From assembly GCF_000218685.1 (NCBI RefSeq), contig NW_006763301.1:558001-622000 (forward strand): a DNA stretch of 64,000 bases, read 5' to 3'. Shown in pieces: positions 10,912-21,764 of the stretch. Each line of letters begins with the position of its first letter. Positions within the stretch are counted from its first letter, which is position 1. The notes beneath the pieces were generated by a model. That model did no database searches. It was not told the DNA's origin and saw nothing but the letters and a program-made list of their open reading frames with translations. The translations under genes were made by a program, and so were the position numbers. Origin of the DNA: Serpula lacrymans var. lacrymans S7.9. Taxonomy: Eukaryota > Basidiomycota > Agaricomycetes > Boletales > Serpulaceae.

Positions 10912-12858
10912 TCACTCGAGAGAGGCGACAGATTGCCCAGGGCGGGGTCCCAAGCTCACCCAGCTGCTTTCAACATCCCCTGCACTACTTTCGACGTCTG
11001 CTTCTGAGCTTGTTTCGGAGAAATTATGAACGACTTCTTCGTGCTCGGGCTCGCTTGCAACTGCAACCGGAGTAGAGACAATAGGAGGGGGAGCAGTTTT
11101 TGCTTGCAGCACCTCGGCCTGGATAGGGATGTTGGCAGGTATGACGGTGGAAGCTATGAGTGCCGAGGACGAGGGGCGTTCAGGAGGGGCATATGGTTGA
11201 ACAAGAGGGGGTGGGACAGGCAAAAGACGGTTGCGCAGTCCTATAAGGAGGTTCGGGATGTTGAGCAGGGCATCGAGAATCGCGGGAGGAAAGTGAGAGG
11301 CAAATGCGTATGTACCCGCTAACATGGAATTTAGTGCTCTCTCGAAATATAATATCGCCAAAAGACTGAATGACATACCTCCTGCACCGACCGAGAAACG
11401 GTCTCCGCGGATCCAATCTCTGATCTTGTCGACGATTCCAAGGCCAAGAGCAATGACGGGCGAGCGACCTTCCCTCCTATTATCGATACCTACGACACGA
11501 ATGATCGCGTCTACAAACACGCTCGTTTCTGTCGGACACCTCGGCACACCGTAGGCACCCTCAGCAAGGAGTGCAGAGAATGCGGGGCCGTAAGTGGTCT
11601 TCTCGCTCGGCGTCCAGCCGCTCATGGCATGGAGCGGCCTGTGAGGCTGTTGCTGTGCAGAGGGGGAAGGCCCGACTGTGCCAACGTCGACGGTAACGAT
11701 GCGGATTGCTCGTGCACTGGCGGACAAAGCGAGCGCAGATTCACGTCGAAGTACTTCTGCAGCGCGAAGGGTTGCAGCTGCGCTCATAGCACGAACAGAT
11801 GAGAAAGGGACGCCGACACGGGCGTCTGCTGCTGGGAGACAGATGATAACGGATTTGCGGTCGATTGTGGCGTGAGGTCTGGATGCATCTGCGCGAAGGA
11901 GGGGAAGGATGGCTTGAATGGCTTGGAGGGGGGCGACGTGAGTGGCGAAGAGATGGGGGAGATAAGTTGAGCGGAGGGAGAGCTGTTCGAGTGGAGCGGG
12001 GTTTGTGTGGATCGAGGGAGTGGGGAGAGTAAGGAGAGAGACTACGGAGTGGAGGAGAGGATGTGAGGTAGAGGGAGCGTGTGGGTCACCAGCCGCTGTG
12101 ATGGGGAAACGGCGAGATAAAGAGGAAGCAAGAGAACGAAGGAAGATAGGGATGGTTCCGGGCTATAAGAGATAGGATACGTTAGCGAAATTAGTTTTGC
12201 TTGACGTAGATAACATACCTCGTAAGGATCAAGGACGAGTGCACGGACATAACCGTGGCCTTTGCTCTCGATTTCGTCAACAACGTCTGGGTTGGATACA
12301 CTGACGATAACGATGTAGCCTTTCTGCTCAAGGTCCATGATAAGGGGCAGGCCGAGAGGGTGGTCACCGCCGAGGACAACTGAACGTATGATAAGCACAT
12401 GCGAAACAGAACACTAGCACTGATAAGGCAAAGAAAGTGGACTGACCGACGACCTGTCTCCTATCTATGGAAGTGGCAGCGAACCGTGCATGCCTCATGT
12501 TTGCATACTTGATGTAGACTTTACTGTACCCAACGAGCAAACCAGCGCCCAGAGCAGTGGCGATTAGCCCAGAAGAGAGCCATGGATGCGAGGCAGCCCA
12601 ATCTCCAGTCTTATCGAGGAGAGATTTTGGTGGAGGAGGAGGGGGTGGTGGGGGAACTTCGAAAGCACCAAGGCTTGGCATATGAATGTCAGGGAAGTTC
12701 TGGATACCTGGAGGGCCAAAGCGAGCGAGGTCGATCCATAACCTGTTTACAGCCTCACGTATGTTTGGGAGTAAAGGCGAGGGATCAGGGAAGACACTGT
12801 GGAGGTAATGCTCAAGAGACTGGAGGAAATCCTCGACTTCGTCTACTATGGGAACCAT
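10912..12858 (-). CDS. DUF1776 family protein (SDR-like fold, fungal)
   Basis: Predicted 587 residues from four exons (12447-12858, 12219-12379, 11379-12162, 10912-11318). After an N-terminal region with a proline run (PPPPPPPPP) comes one hydrophobic segment (LSSGLIATALGAGLLVGY), probably a membrane anchor. A Rossmann-like start follows: VVLGGDHPLGLPLIMDLEQKG. Later parts (TYGPAFSALLAEGAYGVP and the Ala-rich helices) resemble the DUF1776 family, which includes yeast YNL181W/Pbr1 and looks like a short-chain dehydrogenase without its usual active site. The C-terminus is Ser/Glu-rich. The last intron (11319-11378) is 60 nt and in frame; splicing gives GAGAGTYAFASHFP, whereas retention would add 20 residues. 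Confidence 0.82.
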
Positions 12859-13033
12859 GTTTCGGTTGCTATGAGTCCTGTGAAGTGAACCAGCGTCTGA
12901 ATAGAGAATATGAATTCTTGGACGTCGCTTTTACGTTTTTGACTCTTTGACAGTCCTCTACACACTGGCGTATGTGCTCGGCTCAGCCACACCGCACGGC
13001 CCGCCATTCCCACGCCTCCAACAAAATATACTA

Positions 13034-14269
13034 CTACATCCTGCCCCAGAAACTAGTCAATGCCCAGCCCCGATACAGTCTTCCCCACCCCTCTTCCTCA
13101 ACTATCCGCTTCAGACAGTCACCAAGTCCACTGTAGGGTGTCTCCCTCAGCCTCCATCAGCTTCGCGTGATATAAGTCAACTGCAGAACTAACCTGGCAA
13201 GCCCACCTTTCACTTCATCGCCAGCCTTGTCAGGTGCCCCATCACTCGGAACAACGACTGGCGACAGTTCTTCACTGGTGCTCCTCTGCAACGCAAGTCG
13301 CACAGTGGCCACCTCAAGCGGGCTTAGAATCATGGTATCGCAAACCAATGTCACAATATACAGTGCGATGAACAGCACAATCGATACCGTATCACCAGAC
13401 TGGCGCTGGCGCAGCTCAACAAGACGAACGAGGAACCCACGGAACGCGAACGCCGTCACAATGTAAGCCATGGACAGCGCTTGTGCAAGTATCAGGCCAG
13501 GAGCGAAGAGAAGCCGAGGTCGGGCACATTCCGCAGGGGTTAGCAGAACAAAGAGGGCGTATCTAGGCGAGAATGTAGGGAGGGTAAACCGAGTGTTTAT
13601 TGCGCTGTTTGTATCCCAGTTAAAGCATCGATGCGTTGCGTAGTATACCAGACAAAACATACCGATTCTCAATTACGGCAGCCACCACATAAATCATCAC
13701 TTTGATCGCGGCAAACAGAAGTATGTACAGACAGCCAAGAGTGTCCCAGCGTTGCCATTCAAGATATTCCAGAAAACTAGTCATATCCAAACCAGCCATG
13801 GTCATGACGGTTGCAAAAGCAAGGGAAGGCACTGTCAGGGGCTTATCAGCATACCCTTTGAATGGATCACTATGTACTCGACAACACGAACCGATTCCTT
13901 TGTAAAAGCCAATCCAGCCCTACTCAAGCAGTGTCAGTATATGCGCAGATATAAAGTGAAGGACGCAAGACACACCTCATTAGTGCGCACTTTTCGCATC
14001 ATATCCATGAAGGACGTTGCACCAGGCTGAACTTGCAAAGCCTGACTTTGCACACTATCCTCTGGTATTTCCGGCCCATCTTCAGCACCAACGACCACCT
14101 GAGTGTGTTTAGGACTATAGTTCGCCCTCCATCGAGAGACACTCCCAACGATGGGAAAAGCCAACGCAATGTAGAACAATTGCAGAAGGAGTGGCATCAT
14201 CATGTTCGACGTCTTTTGCTTGCTTGGAAGCGACTCGGTACAAAGGTGGGTTATTTGCCGTCTGTCCAT
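13034..14269 (-). CDS. Divergent mitochondrial carrier-like membrane protein
   Basis: Predicted 337 residues from five exons (13976-14269, 13892-13919, 13663-13831, 13194-13604, 13034-13145). Hydrophobic segments alternate with carrier-like loops: EGWIGFYKGIVPSL, CDTMILSPLEVATVRLALQR (P-x-E in place of the usual PxD/E-x-K/R) and EEEGWGRLYRGWALT. These are solute-carrier (SLC25) repeat signatures in degenerate form, so a mitochondrial inner- or outer-membrane carrier homologue is likely; the substrate cannot be told. The second exon is only 28 nt. The N-terminus is the least certain part; the ATG at 14269 is the first in frame after an upstream non-ATG stretch. A decayed copy lies near 16.4-17.0 kb. 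Confidence 0.75.
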
Positions 14270-14934
14270 CAGCTCATCTTTAGAAGCACCTTGTTGCACA
14301 GCAAATGTCCGTCCTCATTCTCAGCGGCCTATGGTGCGTACTGGTTGCCTTGACTAGGCACTCATCGCGGTGCTGCCATCGTGGAGAGGATTGACGAGAC
14401 TTTTATGCCGATCTGATGATATAGTGAACACAAGCTTGCTTTTCACGGTGCTTGTGCCGGTGCTGGGACAACGTTCGCGGACCTACATAGCACCGCGACT
14501 CTCCGATCCACACTACCATTTCCATCATACCAACACTACCAATCGTCTTCTTCTGTTTCTCGTTAAGGTAGTCAAACTTACTAGCTCAATTTGTAACGAT
14601 CAGCATTGGCATACATATACGGACACTTTCCCAAGATAGCTATTCTAACATTGCCGCCACACCATATCAAAACTCCCCGAGATCTCAGGTGGAAGTACCA
14701 GCCTGAGTCACTTCTGTGGCGACAAAGAACCAAGCTTGCCTATTGTCAACAAGGTCGTAAGCCTCGACGTGGATCTTTCAACATATCGTCAATTGGTGAG
14801 TTTTCAAGTCGGTTAATAAAACGGTACCCACCGTAACAGGGCTACCGTTGAGGGTTATGCCGAGGACAAGCCCACTCGCGGTGTCTTGAATACTAGAAGG
14901 GGGAAAGTGTAGGCAAGCTAATTATTGATCTGCA
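14270..14934. other. intergenic
   Basis: No supported gene in 665 bp. Short plus-strand frames at 14370-14836 lack family features and plausible splice partners. Confidence 0.4.
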
Positions 14935-15306
14935 TCACCAGTCAACGAAAGGCGGCGCGTACGTGTAGGCATATCCAGTAGTGGGATTGGGAGAGGCGAT
15001 AGTCCAGCTGTAAGGCGTGGAACTGGTGACAAGGTTGCCGTTCACAACCGCAGCAAAATCGCCAGTCAAGTAGGACTGGATGTTCCAGCCTTTGTTCAGG
15101 GTTGGGAAGACGTTCCACTGAGGAAAGCAAAGTCAGCGCATAATCGACGAGCTGCGAGCAACAGCGCCCACAAAGTTGGCCGTGGTATTTGTACTGGTGG
15201 AGGCGAAGATGGCAGAGCCGGTAGCAGTGCCGCTCAGCTGCATGAAATCATTGCCTGGGTTTTCGCACTTGATGACATAGGTGCCGGGAGTGAGTGTGGT
15301 GGTCAT
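14935..15306 (-). CDS. Small secreted-size protein, ricin-B/beta-trefoil lectin-like
   Basis: Predicted 105 residues from two exons (15172-15306 and 14935-15117). The first exon reads TLTPGTYVIKCENPGND with an LSGTATGS stretch; the second reads WNVFPTLNKGWNIQSYL, then a tryptophan-containing strand (YSWTIASP) and ends VDW. Opening with PGTYVI and spaced W-N/W-T pairs recalls fungal ricin-B-like lectins, but the protein is only about two thirds of one trefoil domain. It has no signal peptide, as is usual for mushroom cytosolic lectins. Carbohydrate binding is a guess from these resemblances. Exon phases agree and both splice sites are standard. Confidence 0.5.
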
Positions 15307-16419
15307 TGTTAAAGAGTAGTTCGCTGTGGTGGAAACTGGGGAGTTGTTTTGTAGCATTAACCTCGAAGAGCTGCACCTTTATACCTTGCAGAACAGTGCA
15401 TGTCCTCTGCGCGTTTATGTTACACCCTAACAGAGACATAGGAATCTGAGCGCCTGCCGGAGAGTGAACAAGCCCGACCAAAGTACTTTTGGGCGTCACT
15501 TGGTCATTTTGCTATCAAACTGACGCGCTTCTCAGCGCCTGAATCCATTTGACAGGTATCTGGGAACACCTCATAGGAAGCCAACACAGTACCGATTCGC
15601 CTCATGCCGTTGTGCAGGTTGCTGAGATATGACTGGGGAATCTCTTGTCGAAGTTCTTTGACATGAAAGATGGTTAGATAGAAGTCTGTACTTGACACTC
15701 TATGTAATGCATGTAATGGATGGTACGGACCTATCCGACAAATTGAATTAAATTGAATGGAACCAGCAATCGGGGAGCCAGCCACAACATATGAGAGGAC
15801 TATATTTAGGGAATGATGGGACTCATCAGCATGGAAGACGCCTTGACAGCCATCTTGTGACTCGTTTAACGCTCGTTACAAATGTTATAATGTTATTATT
15901 GTGAATGCGATGTGGTGGTGTGGTGGTGGGCGGCCTCATCGCCTTAGCTTTCATCCGATTGATGGATTTGACGCCAGCGTGAACCAATCGCTGGAGTATA
16001 ACATGTATCAACCTATAGCCAACTCTCGCTAATTTTCTCTGCAATTGGTTTTACGGGTGAACTTGGGGGAGAAGAATGATGGTGGTGTTAGAGTGAGACC
16101 GTGACTGAGAAAGTGGTAGAAGATTGTGTGAATGAAAATGATGAGCGCAACCTTGAGTATCCATTCCCGAGAGCGATGACACAGCCATGTACGACACAGT
16201 ATAGATAATGTGTTTACATGCTCACCTCGCAAAACTTGGTGAATGCTGACTGCCAGTGGTCCAATGATTCCCGGAAGCGCTCCAAATGATACCAAAGCGC
16301 AATCAAGCGTCCTCAACCGTTCGCTCCAGACAGTCGAAGAGTTTTGTAGAAGACATCTCGCGCGACCTGCAACGTAAGCACCATCAGCACCACACACACG
16401 GATGAATATTCACCCGCGG
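15307..16419. other. intergenic, one exon-like stretch
   Basis: No complete gene. On the minus strand about 16220-16370 an exon-like stretch (WSERLRTLDCALVSFGALPG) ends at a GTGAGC donor-like site, but I find no credible partner exon. It may be a gene relic. Short GT-rich repeats occur at about 15900-15930. Confidence 0.35.
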
Positions 16420-17001
16420 AACGAACCTGGCAAGCCCCTTCCCTTTGCTAAGGTCTTCTCTAGCTAATTCAGTATCGGGACACAGAGGTAGATCGAAGAA
16501 GATTGTTTTGCAATGCGAGTCTCATTGTAATAACCTCTAGTGGGGTTAGCACCACCCCATTCCCTGTATACATCATGCCCAGCCCAATCAATCATGCGAT
16601 CGGCAGCCTGAGTACATCGACCATTTTTAGGTAGGGTAGAGCACGTTCTGCAGGGATGAGCAGAACGGAAAGGGCATAGCTTGGAGAAAAGTAGGGAAGC
16701 GTATGGAATGTATTTGCCGCGCTACGTAGCAGTATGAACTTCAATGTGATTATATTGTAAGAAGTTTGCACAGGCCGGTTTACGACCGTAGCCTACGCCC
16801 AGGCTAAATATGCTGAAAACTGTGGAGCGTGTCAGCAGTGTTAGCCAGCGTGTAGTTTTTACTCTGCGCACTCACTGGCACAGATCCCTCCCTCATTAAT
16901 CTGTTCGTTAATATATTGCGGACAGCAGGCAAGAGGAGTTGCAAGAGGATCAAAATGCGCTTGAATGACAATGCGCCATTTGGAGCTACTGTACGCTCAG
17001 G
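16420..17001 (-). pseudogene. Decayed paralogue of the mitochondrial carrier-like gene, cut by Copia
   Basis: Minus-strand fragments match the carrier-like gene at 13034-14269. At 16635-16726 the reading contains LPYFSPSYALSVLL and PAERALP, against LPTFSPRYALFVLL and PAECARP in the intact gene. At about 16430 the sequence aacctggcaagccc repeats the splice-donor end of exon 4 (13191-13204). Exon order is kept but frames and several exons are lost. The fragment stops where the Copia LTR begins at 17002, so the insertion lies in or next to the relic. Homology was judged by eye. Confidence 0.6.
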
Positions 17002-17343
17002 TCAAAGAGATCTAATATAAACCAAATGCTCAGACTTCGTGGGCGAAGCTCTGAGAATGTATTCGCGTACCTAATATAAACCAAATGCTAGGTACAGAGT
17101 AAGTATATCACATAAAATAAGGAAGGTATAAGATCCTCACCTCAGACTTCGTGGGCGAAGCTCTGAGGTGGGGCAATCGTTGCTACGAAGGTTTTTAAAC
17201 TCGAACGGAAGTATAACTAAGGGGGTAAATTGCCCCATCAAAACGCACGGGCCATCCTACCACTACACTTTCCTAGTATGGTGTCCTGCGCCATACTTTC
17301 CCTTCGTACGACGCTTGTCTTTGTCGACTCGCGTTTTCTAACA
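17002..17343 (-). repeat. Copia 3' LTR
   Basis: 342 bp; in element sense it starts TGTTAGAAAACG and ends ATCTCTTTGA. It contains two copies of the block ctaatataaaccaaatgct and two copies of a hairpin with stem CTTCG/CGAAG and loop CCCA. The outer end is next to TCAGG of the target duplication. Confidence 0.95.
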
Positions 17344-17354
17344 CTCCCCCTCAA
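17344..17354 (-). promoter_or_regulatory. Copia polypurine tract
   Basis: Minus strand reads TTGAGGGGGAG directly before the 3' LTR start (TGTTAG). This is the usual place of the plus-strand DNA primer. It overlaps the gag-pol stop codon. Confidence 0.85.
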
Positions 17355-20300
17355 GCGGTACGTAGGCCTAACGCAGCCGCAAAATGTTTCACCTTTGCAG
17401 AGGGCAAGGACTTGGTGAGCACGTCGGCTGTCATCTCTTCAGTTGGGCAATAAGTAATCTCGATCTTCCCTTCTTCAATGGCGTGCCGAATGAAATGGTA
17501 CCGAACATCGATATGTTTGGTTCGCGCGTGGTATTGACTGTCCTTCGAAAGTGCTATGGCTGATTGGTTATCACACAGGAGGATGGTTGGTGGTAAGTCT
17601 TGATTGAAGAGTTCGCTGATGAACATCCTCGCCCACAGTAGTTCCTTAGTGGCATGTGTCGCAGCCACATACTCGGCCTCTGTCGTTGATAACGCGACAA
17701 TTTCTTGTTGCTTCGAGTACCACGAGACGGCGCCACCATCAAGCATCATGGCATAGCCTGATATGGCTCGCCTGGTCTCGTTCATACTCCCATCTGCATC
17801 GGTGTATCCGGTAAGTGGCTGTTCATCCGGACCGTATGCTAACCATAGCTCTCTGCTCCCTTTTAGGTACCGGATCACCCTTTTTGCTGCCTCCCAATGG
17901 GCCGGACCTGGGTTCTCGACAAAACGAGAAAGAATTGCAACAACATGCGCGATATCGGGGCGTGTGCCAATCGCCGCATACATCAGTGATCCCACGGCCT
18001 CTCGATATGGGATGTTTCGCATTTCTGCGTAGTCTTCAGGCGTCTTGGGGCTCTGGTCTTTACTCAGGTAGGTGCTAGCAACCATTGGGATCGCTAACGT
18101 TTTTGCATCTTCTAGGTTGAAGCGTTTGACAATAGTGTCGAGGTAGCTGCGTTGTGACATGTATAAGGTGCGTGTGCTTCTGTCTCTTTTCACTTCTATT
18201 CCTAACATCCAATGTAGCTCCCCCAGGTCACTAACTTCGAAGAGTTTTCCTAGGTCAAATTTCAAACGGTTCATCTCAGTCATTGATGGTGTGACGAGAG
18301 TCATGTCGTCTACATGAACTGCAATAATGGTGAGCTCTCCTTCATTGCGCCTATGGAAAACTGCATGGTCTGTTTCACAGCGAATTAAACCAATTTTCTG
18401 GAGTCCGTCGCATAGAGTCTGATACCACCTGCGGCCGGCCTGCTTCAGGCCATAGAGTGTCTTGTTTAGGCGCAGGACTTGGGTCTCTTTTCCAGGTGCG
18501 TTGTAACCAGGCGGTTGTCGCATGTAGATGACCTCGTTTTCTTCTAGTTCGCCGTTTAGGTATGCACTTTTTACATCCATCTGGTGAGTTTCCCAATCAT
18601 TTCGAGCAGCCATCGCTAAGATGATTCGTAGCGATGCCATCTTTGCAACGGGGGCAAATGTGTCGAAATAGTCTATTCCTTCCACTTGGCTGTAGCCTTG
18701 TGCTACAAGCCTTGCCTTGTACTTATCGATGGATCCTGACGCTGTTTTCTTTAGCTTGAACACCCATTTACTCCCTACGATGTTCGCATCTTTGGGTTTC
18801 TCAATGTAAGTCCATGTTCTTGCTACTCGAAGCCTGTTCAATTCCTCATTGATCGCTTCTTCCCATTTTGGCCAGTCTGGGCGCTTTCGGGCTTCTTCAA
18901 TAGTTCTGGGTTCAACGCCTTCGAGATCTGCCATGCGTGCCACCATGGCTACATTTTGGGCGAGATCCCTTAGTGCTTCATTATCTCTCTCCTCCTCATC
19001 TCTCCCATCCGGATCGTCGACGTTCAGTTGGATGCCTTTGGGTAAGGTGGGTCCATTATTTCCAGATACTGATCCTTTTCCTTGTAGGAGGTCGCGAACA
19101 TATTGGGTTGGCTGGCGAATGCGGGTACTTCGACGCGGAGCAACTATAGGTGGAGGTGGAAGAACCGGAGCTGGTAGGATGGGATCAGGATCAGCTTGAT
19201 CTTGATCCTGAGGGTATAGTGGGTCAGGGATTGCTTGGGGATTGGGTGAATCGGGATGAGGTATGTGATCACTAAGTTCTACAATGTCACTCTCCTTTGG
19301 CGCTTGGTCCAGGACATCATGCTCCCCCTCAAGCCCAAAGGGAGGTTCGTTGTCAGCATCTACAGGTACATTCGCGACGTCAAAATGCACTGAGCGCTCA
19401 ACAGTGACTGAATGATTCTCTGGCCAATAGATGCGGTGTCCGAGACTTTCGGTATCAAAACCGACCCAGTGACCCCTCCTAGCTCGGCTCTCAAGCTTTG
19501 AGCCAGTTGCATCGTGCACGAGTACATTGCAGCCCCATTCGTGTAGGCCAGCAAGATCCGGCTTGACACCATGTGTCGCTTCAAACGGCGTCATGTTGTC
19601 TAGTGCCTTGGTGGAGGTGCGGTTCTTCAACCAACATGCATGTTTGATGGCTTCCCCCCACAGGAATTTCGGCAGGCCACTGCTAAGTAAGAGGGCGCGT
19701 ACTTTTTCGAGTAGGGTACGGTTCACGCGCTCTGCAACACCGTTCTGTTCGGGGGTGTCATGCACTGTGAGTTTCCTCATAATTCCTCTATCTTTCAGAT
19801 AGTCACTAAACGCATTGCTCATATATTCGCCACCCCTGTCGCTATGTAAGACTTTGATTGCTGCATTCATGTGGTTGCGGACCCAGGCCTCATACATTTG
19901 GAATTGACGGAAAGTGTCGGATTTATCGCGCAGTAGATAAACATGTGTTTCGCGTGTCTTATCATCCGTAAAGGCAACATAGTACCGTTTTCCACCCAGC
20001 GTTTCGACTGGTGCAGGTCCCCATAGGTCGGTGTGGATCTCCTGGCCATATTCCTGTGCACGCTCACCCAGTTTCACTTTAGGGATTGCCTCGCGCTTGC
20101 CCTTGGCGCGGACACAAGTTTCACAGAAAGTGTCTGTTTCCCTATCCTCCAGGAGTTCTACCCCATGGATCAAGCCCTTCGACACCATGCGCTTTGCTGC
20201 ATCAATGGCTATATGGCCAAGGCGCTTGTGGAGTTCAGTGGCAGATATGCGCTCGACAGCTGCATTGGCGCTTTCGTGGCGAAGATTTGTGCCTCGCGAC

Positions 20301-21760
20301 TGGTACACACCACCTACTTTAGGTATGCGTCCTCTTATTTTTCCTCTCGGGTCATAGATAACGCATTCGCTTTTCGCAAAGACGGCCTTGTAGCCTGCCT
20401 TATCCATACAGCCTATGGAAACTAGGGTATAGGCTAAATTTGGTGCGTATAACACGTCTCTCAGGCGCACTTGCGTGTCTTTATGGGCGCCGTTGGGGAC
20501 ACTAATCATCATATCCCCTGTTCCTACAGCAGAGAAGGAGTCTTGGTTTGCCACGCTTATAGGGTAAGGTGCAATCGTGCGGTAATTGAGTAGGAGGTGT
20601 TGATGGGGGGTGAAGTGGCTCGTAGCGCCGGAGTCATAGATTTCAATGGGACTCTTTGGCTTCGCGTTCATGGCGAGTTGGTGAGTGAGGGCGCTCCACG
20701 CGCCTTCTTCTTCAAAATCTGATAGGCTCGCGCTGTCGCATTGGACGTGGACAGCAAGGTTTGCCTTTTCAGGCTTCTTTCCCTTTGCATCGCCCGTTTG
20801 CCCCTCTTCTTTCTTGTCTCCTGGTGAGTCCCCTTTTGACTCATTCTTTGTGGAGCGCTCACGCTTCTCACTGGGACACTGGTGTGACCTGTGTCCCTTT
20901 CCACCGCAGTTCCAGCATTCAAGCTCGCTGGTATCCTTGTCGTCTCTGCCGCCAGATGATTTTCCTTTCTTGTAGCGACCTCTTCCGCCTCGACTTCCAC
21001 GTTTGGACGATCCTTGTCCTCCGGTGGCTGACATAGCGATGTCCTCTGATTTCGCTGTCGGGCGTTTTCTGAATATGGTCTGTCGGTCGTATTCTTGGAG
21101 AAGGTACGAGATCAGTGTCTCTGGGTCCAAGGTCTGCTTTGACATATGGGCAGACGCTGACAGGTGCGACACGTAGGTGGCGTATGAGTGCGGCAAAGAC
21201 ATGATGATGCTGGAGGTGAGTTCTTTGTCTGCTAGTTGGACTCCTGCTGCGCTGAGCTGTTCCCATAGCGCGCGAATCTTGTCCAAATGTGCGCGCAAGT
21301 CTCCTTTCTCGGTGCAGCGTAGGTTCGACAACCTTTCTCTTAGCTCGGACTGAACTAGCTCCGTTTTGTTCTCGTTTTCTTGGCAGATCATGACCCACAT
21401 GTCGGCGACGGTGGGTTTGTTTAGGATCCTTCGCAGCGTCGAATCAGGTATGGTGCGACCTAATATATTTCGCGCGCGGTACTCCTTTTTTAGCCAGGCA
21501 TCAAGTGCTTCTTGATCAGCCTTGCTGACTGTTGCAGGAGGAGATGTCGTCGCTGTGGCCTGGCCAGCAGTCTGGCTAGTGGTCTGGGATAGTGGTATCG
21601 GCCTTTTTGCTGTGCCATGGAGGTGCTCGACGCAGTCTCGGTCAGCAAGGGCCCATTCGAGGCGAGTTTTGTACATCGACCAGTTCGAGCCATCCGGCTC
21701 GAGCTTTGGCACCCCAAGGGTGTCTTTTTCAAGGTGCGTTGTCTCACTCGCAGGGCTCAT
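17351..21760 (-). CDS. Copia Gag-Pol polyprotein
   Basis: Single frame of 1469 residues from the first in-frame ATG (21760, MSPASETTHL). The open frame runs further upstream into the LTR but without ATG. Domains in order: Gag with GSNWSMYKTRLEWAL; zinc knuckle CWNCGGKGHRSHQC; aspartic protease DSGATSHF; integrase with the HKRLGH pre-integrase motif, HTDLWGP, HSDRGGEY and EQNGVAERVNRT; reverse transcriptase with KWVFKLKK, DVKSAYLNG, YGLKQAGRRWY and catalytic HVDDM; RNase H with GYTDADG and STTEAEYVA. No stop or frameshift interrupts it. There is no separate gag frame, so gag and pol products must come from cleavage or another post-translational route. The stop codon (17351-17353) lies inside the polypurine tract. 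Confidence 0.96.
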   Translation of the reverse strand: MSPASETTHLEKDTLGVPKLEPDGSNWSMYKTRLEWALADRDCVEHLHGTAKRPIPLSQTTSQTAGQATATTSPPATVSKADQEALDAWLKKEYRARNILGRTIPDSTLRRILNKPTVADMWVMICQENENKTELVQSELRERLSNLRCTEKGDLRAHLDKIRALWEQLSAAGVQLADKELTSSIIMSLPHSYATYVSHLSASAHMSKQTLDPETLISYLLQEYDRQTIFRKRPTAKSEDIAMSATGGQGSSKRGSRGGRGRYKKGKSSGGRDDKDTSELECWNCGGKGHRSHQCPSEKRERSTKNESKGDSPGDKKEEGQTGDAKGKKPEKANLAVHVQCDSASLSDFEEEGAWSALTHQLAMNAKPKSPIEIYDSGATSHFTPHQHLLLNYRTIAPYPISVANQDSFSAVGTGDMMISVPNGAHKDTQVRLRDVLYAPNLAYTLVSIGCMDKAGYKAVFAKSECVIYDPRGKIRGRIPKVGGVYQSRGTNLRHESANAAVERISATELHKRLGHIAIDAAKRMVSKGLIHGVELLEDRETDTFCETCVRAKGKREAIPKVKLGERAQEYGQEIHTDLWGPAPVETLGGKRYYVAFTDDKTRETHVYLLRDKSDTFRQFQMYEAWVRNHMNAAIKVLHSDRGGEYMSNAFSDYLKDRGIMRKLTVHDTPEQNGVAERVNRTLLEKVRALLLSSGLPKFLWGEAIKHACWLKNRTSTKALDNMTPFEATHGVKPDLAGLHEWGCNVLVHDATGSKLESRARRGHWVGFDTESLGHRIYWPENHSVTVERSVHFDVANVPVDADNEPPFGLEGEHDVLDQAPKESDIVELSDHIPHPDSPNPQAIPDPLYPQDQDQADPDPILPAPVLPPPPIVAPRRSTRIRQPTQYVRDLLQGKGSVSGNNGPTLPKGIQLNVDDPDGRDEEERDNEALRDLAQNVAMVARMADLEGVEPRTIEEARKRPDWPKWEEAINEELNRLRVARTWTYIEKPKDANIVGSKWVFKLKKTASGSIDKYKARLVAQGYSQVEGIDYFDTFAPVAKMASLRIILAMAARNDWETHQMDVKSAYLNGELEENEVIYMRQPPGYNAPGKETQVLRLNKTLYGLKQAGRRWYQTLCDGLQKIGLIRCETDHAVFHRRNEGELTIIAVHVDDMTLVTPSMTEMNRLKFDLGKLFEVSDLGELHWMLGIEVKRDRSTRTLYMSQRSYLDTIVKRFNLEDAKTLAIPMVASTYLSKDQSPKTPEDYAEMRNIPYREAVGSLMYAAIGTRPDIAHVVAILSRFVENPGPAHWEAAKRVIRYLKGSRELWLAYGPDEQPLTGYTDADGSMNETRRAISGYAMMLDGGAVSWYSKQQEIVALSTTEAEYVAATHATKELLWARMFISELFNQDLPPTILLCDNQSAIALSKDSQYHARTKHIDVRYHFIRHAIEEGKIEITYCPTEEMTADVLTKSLPSAKVKHFAAALGLRTA

Positions 21761-21764
21761 AACC
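21749..21764 (-). promoter_or_regulatory. Copia primer-binding site for half-tRNA-iMet
   Basis: The plus strand here reads CGCAGGGCTCATAACC, the same as the anticodon arm of eukaryotic initiator tRNA-Met, so the element RNA is complementary to it. Drosophila copia is known to prime from an internal 5' half of tRNA-iMet ending near nucleotide 39. The element's ATG (21758-21760) lies inside this site, opposite the CAU anticodon. Confidence 0.85.

Noticed and set aside
11026..11875. Several plus-strand frames of 65-98 codons
   Set aside because: Opposite strand of the DUF1776 gene; no splice logic or family features.
20033..20425. Plus-strand frames within Copia
   Set aside because: Antisense to a fully open gag-pol frame with clear domains.
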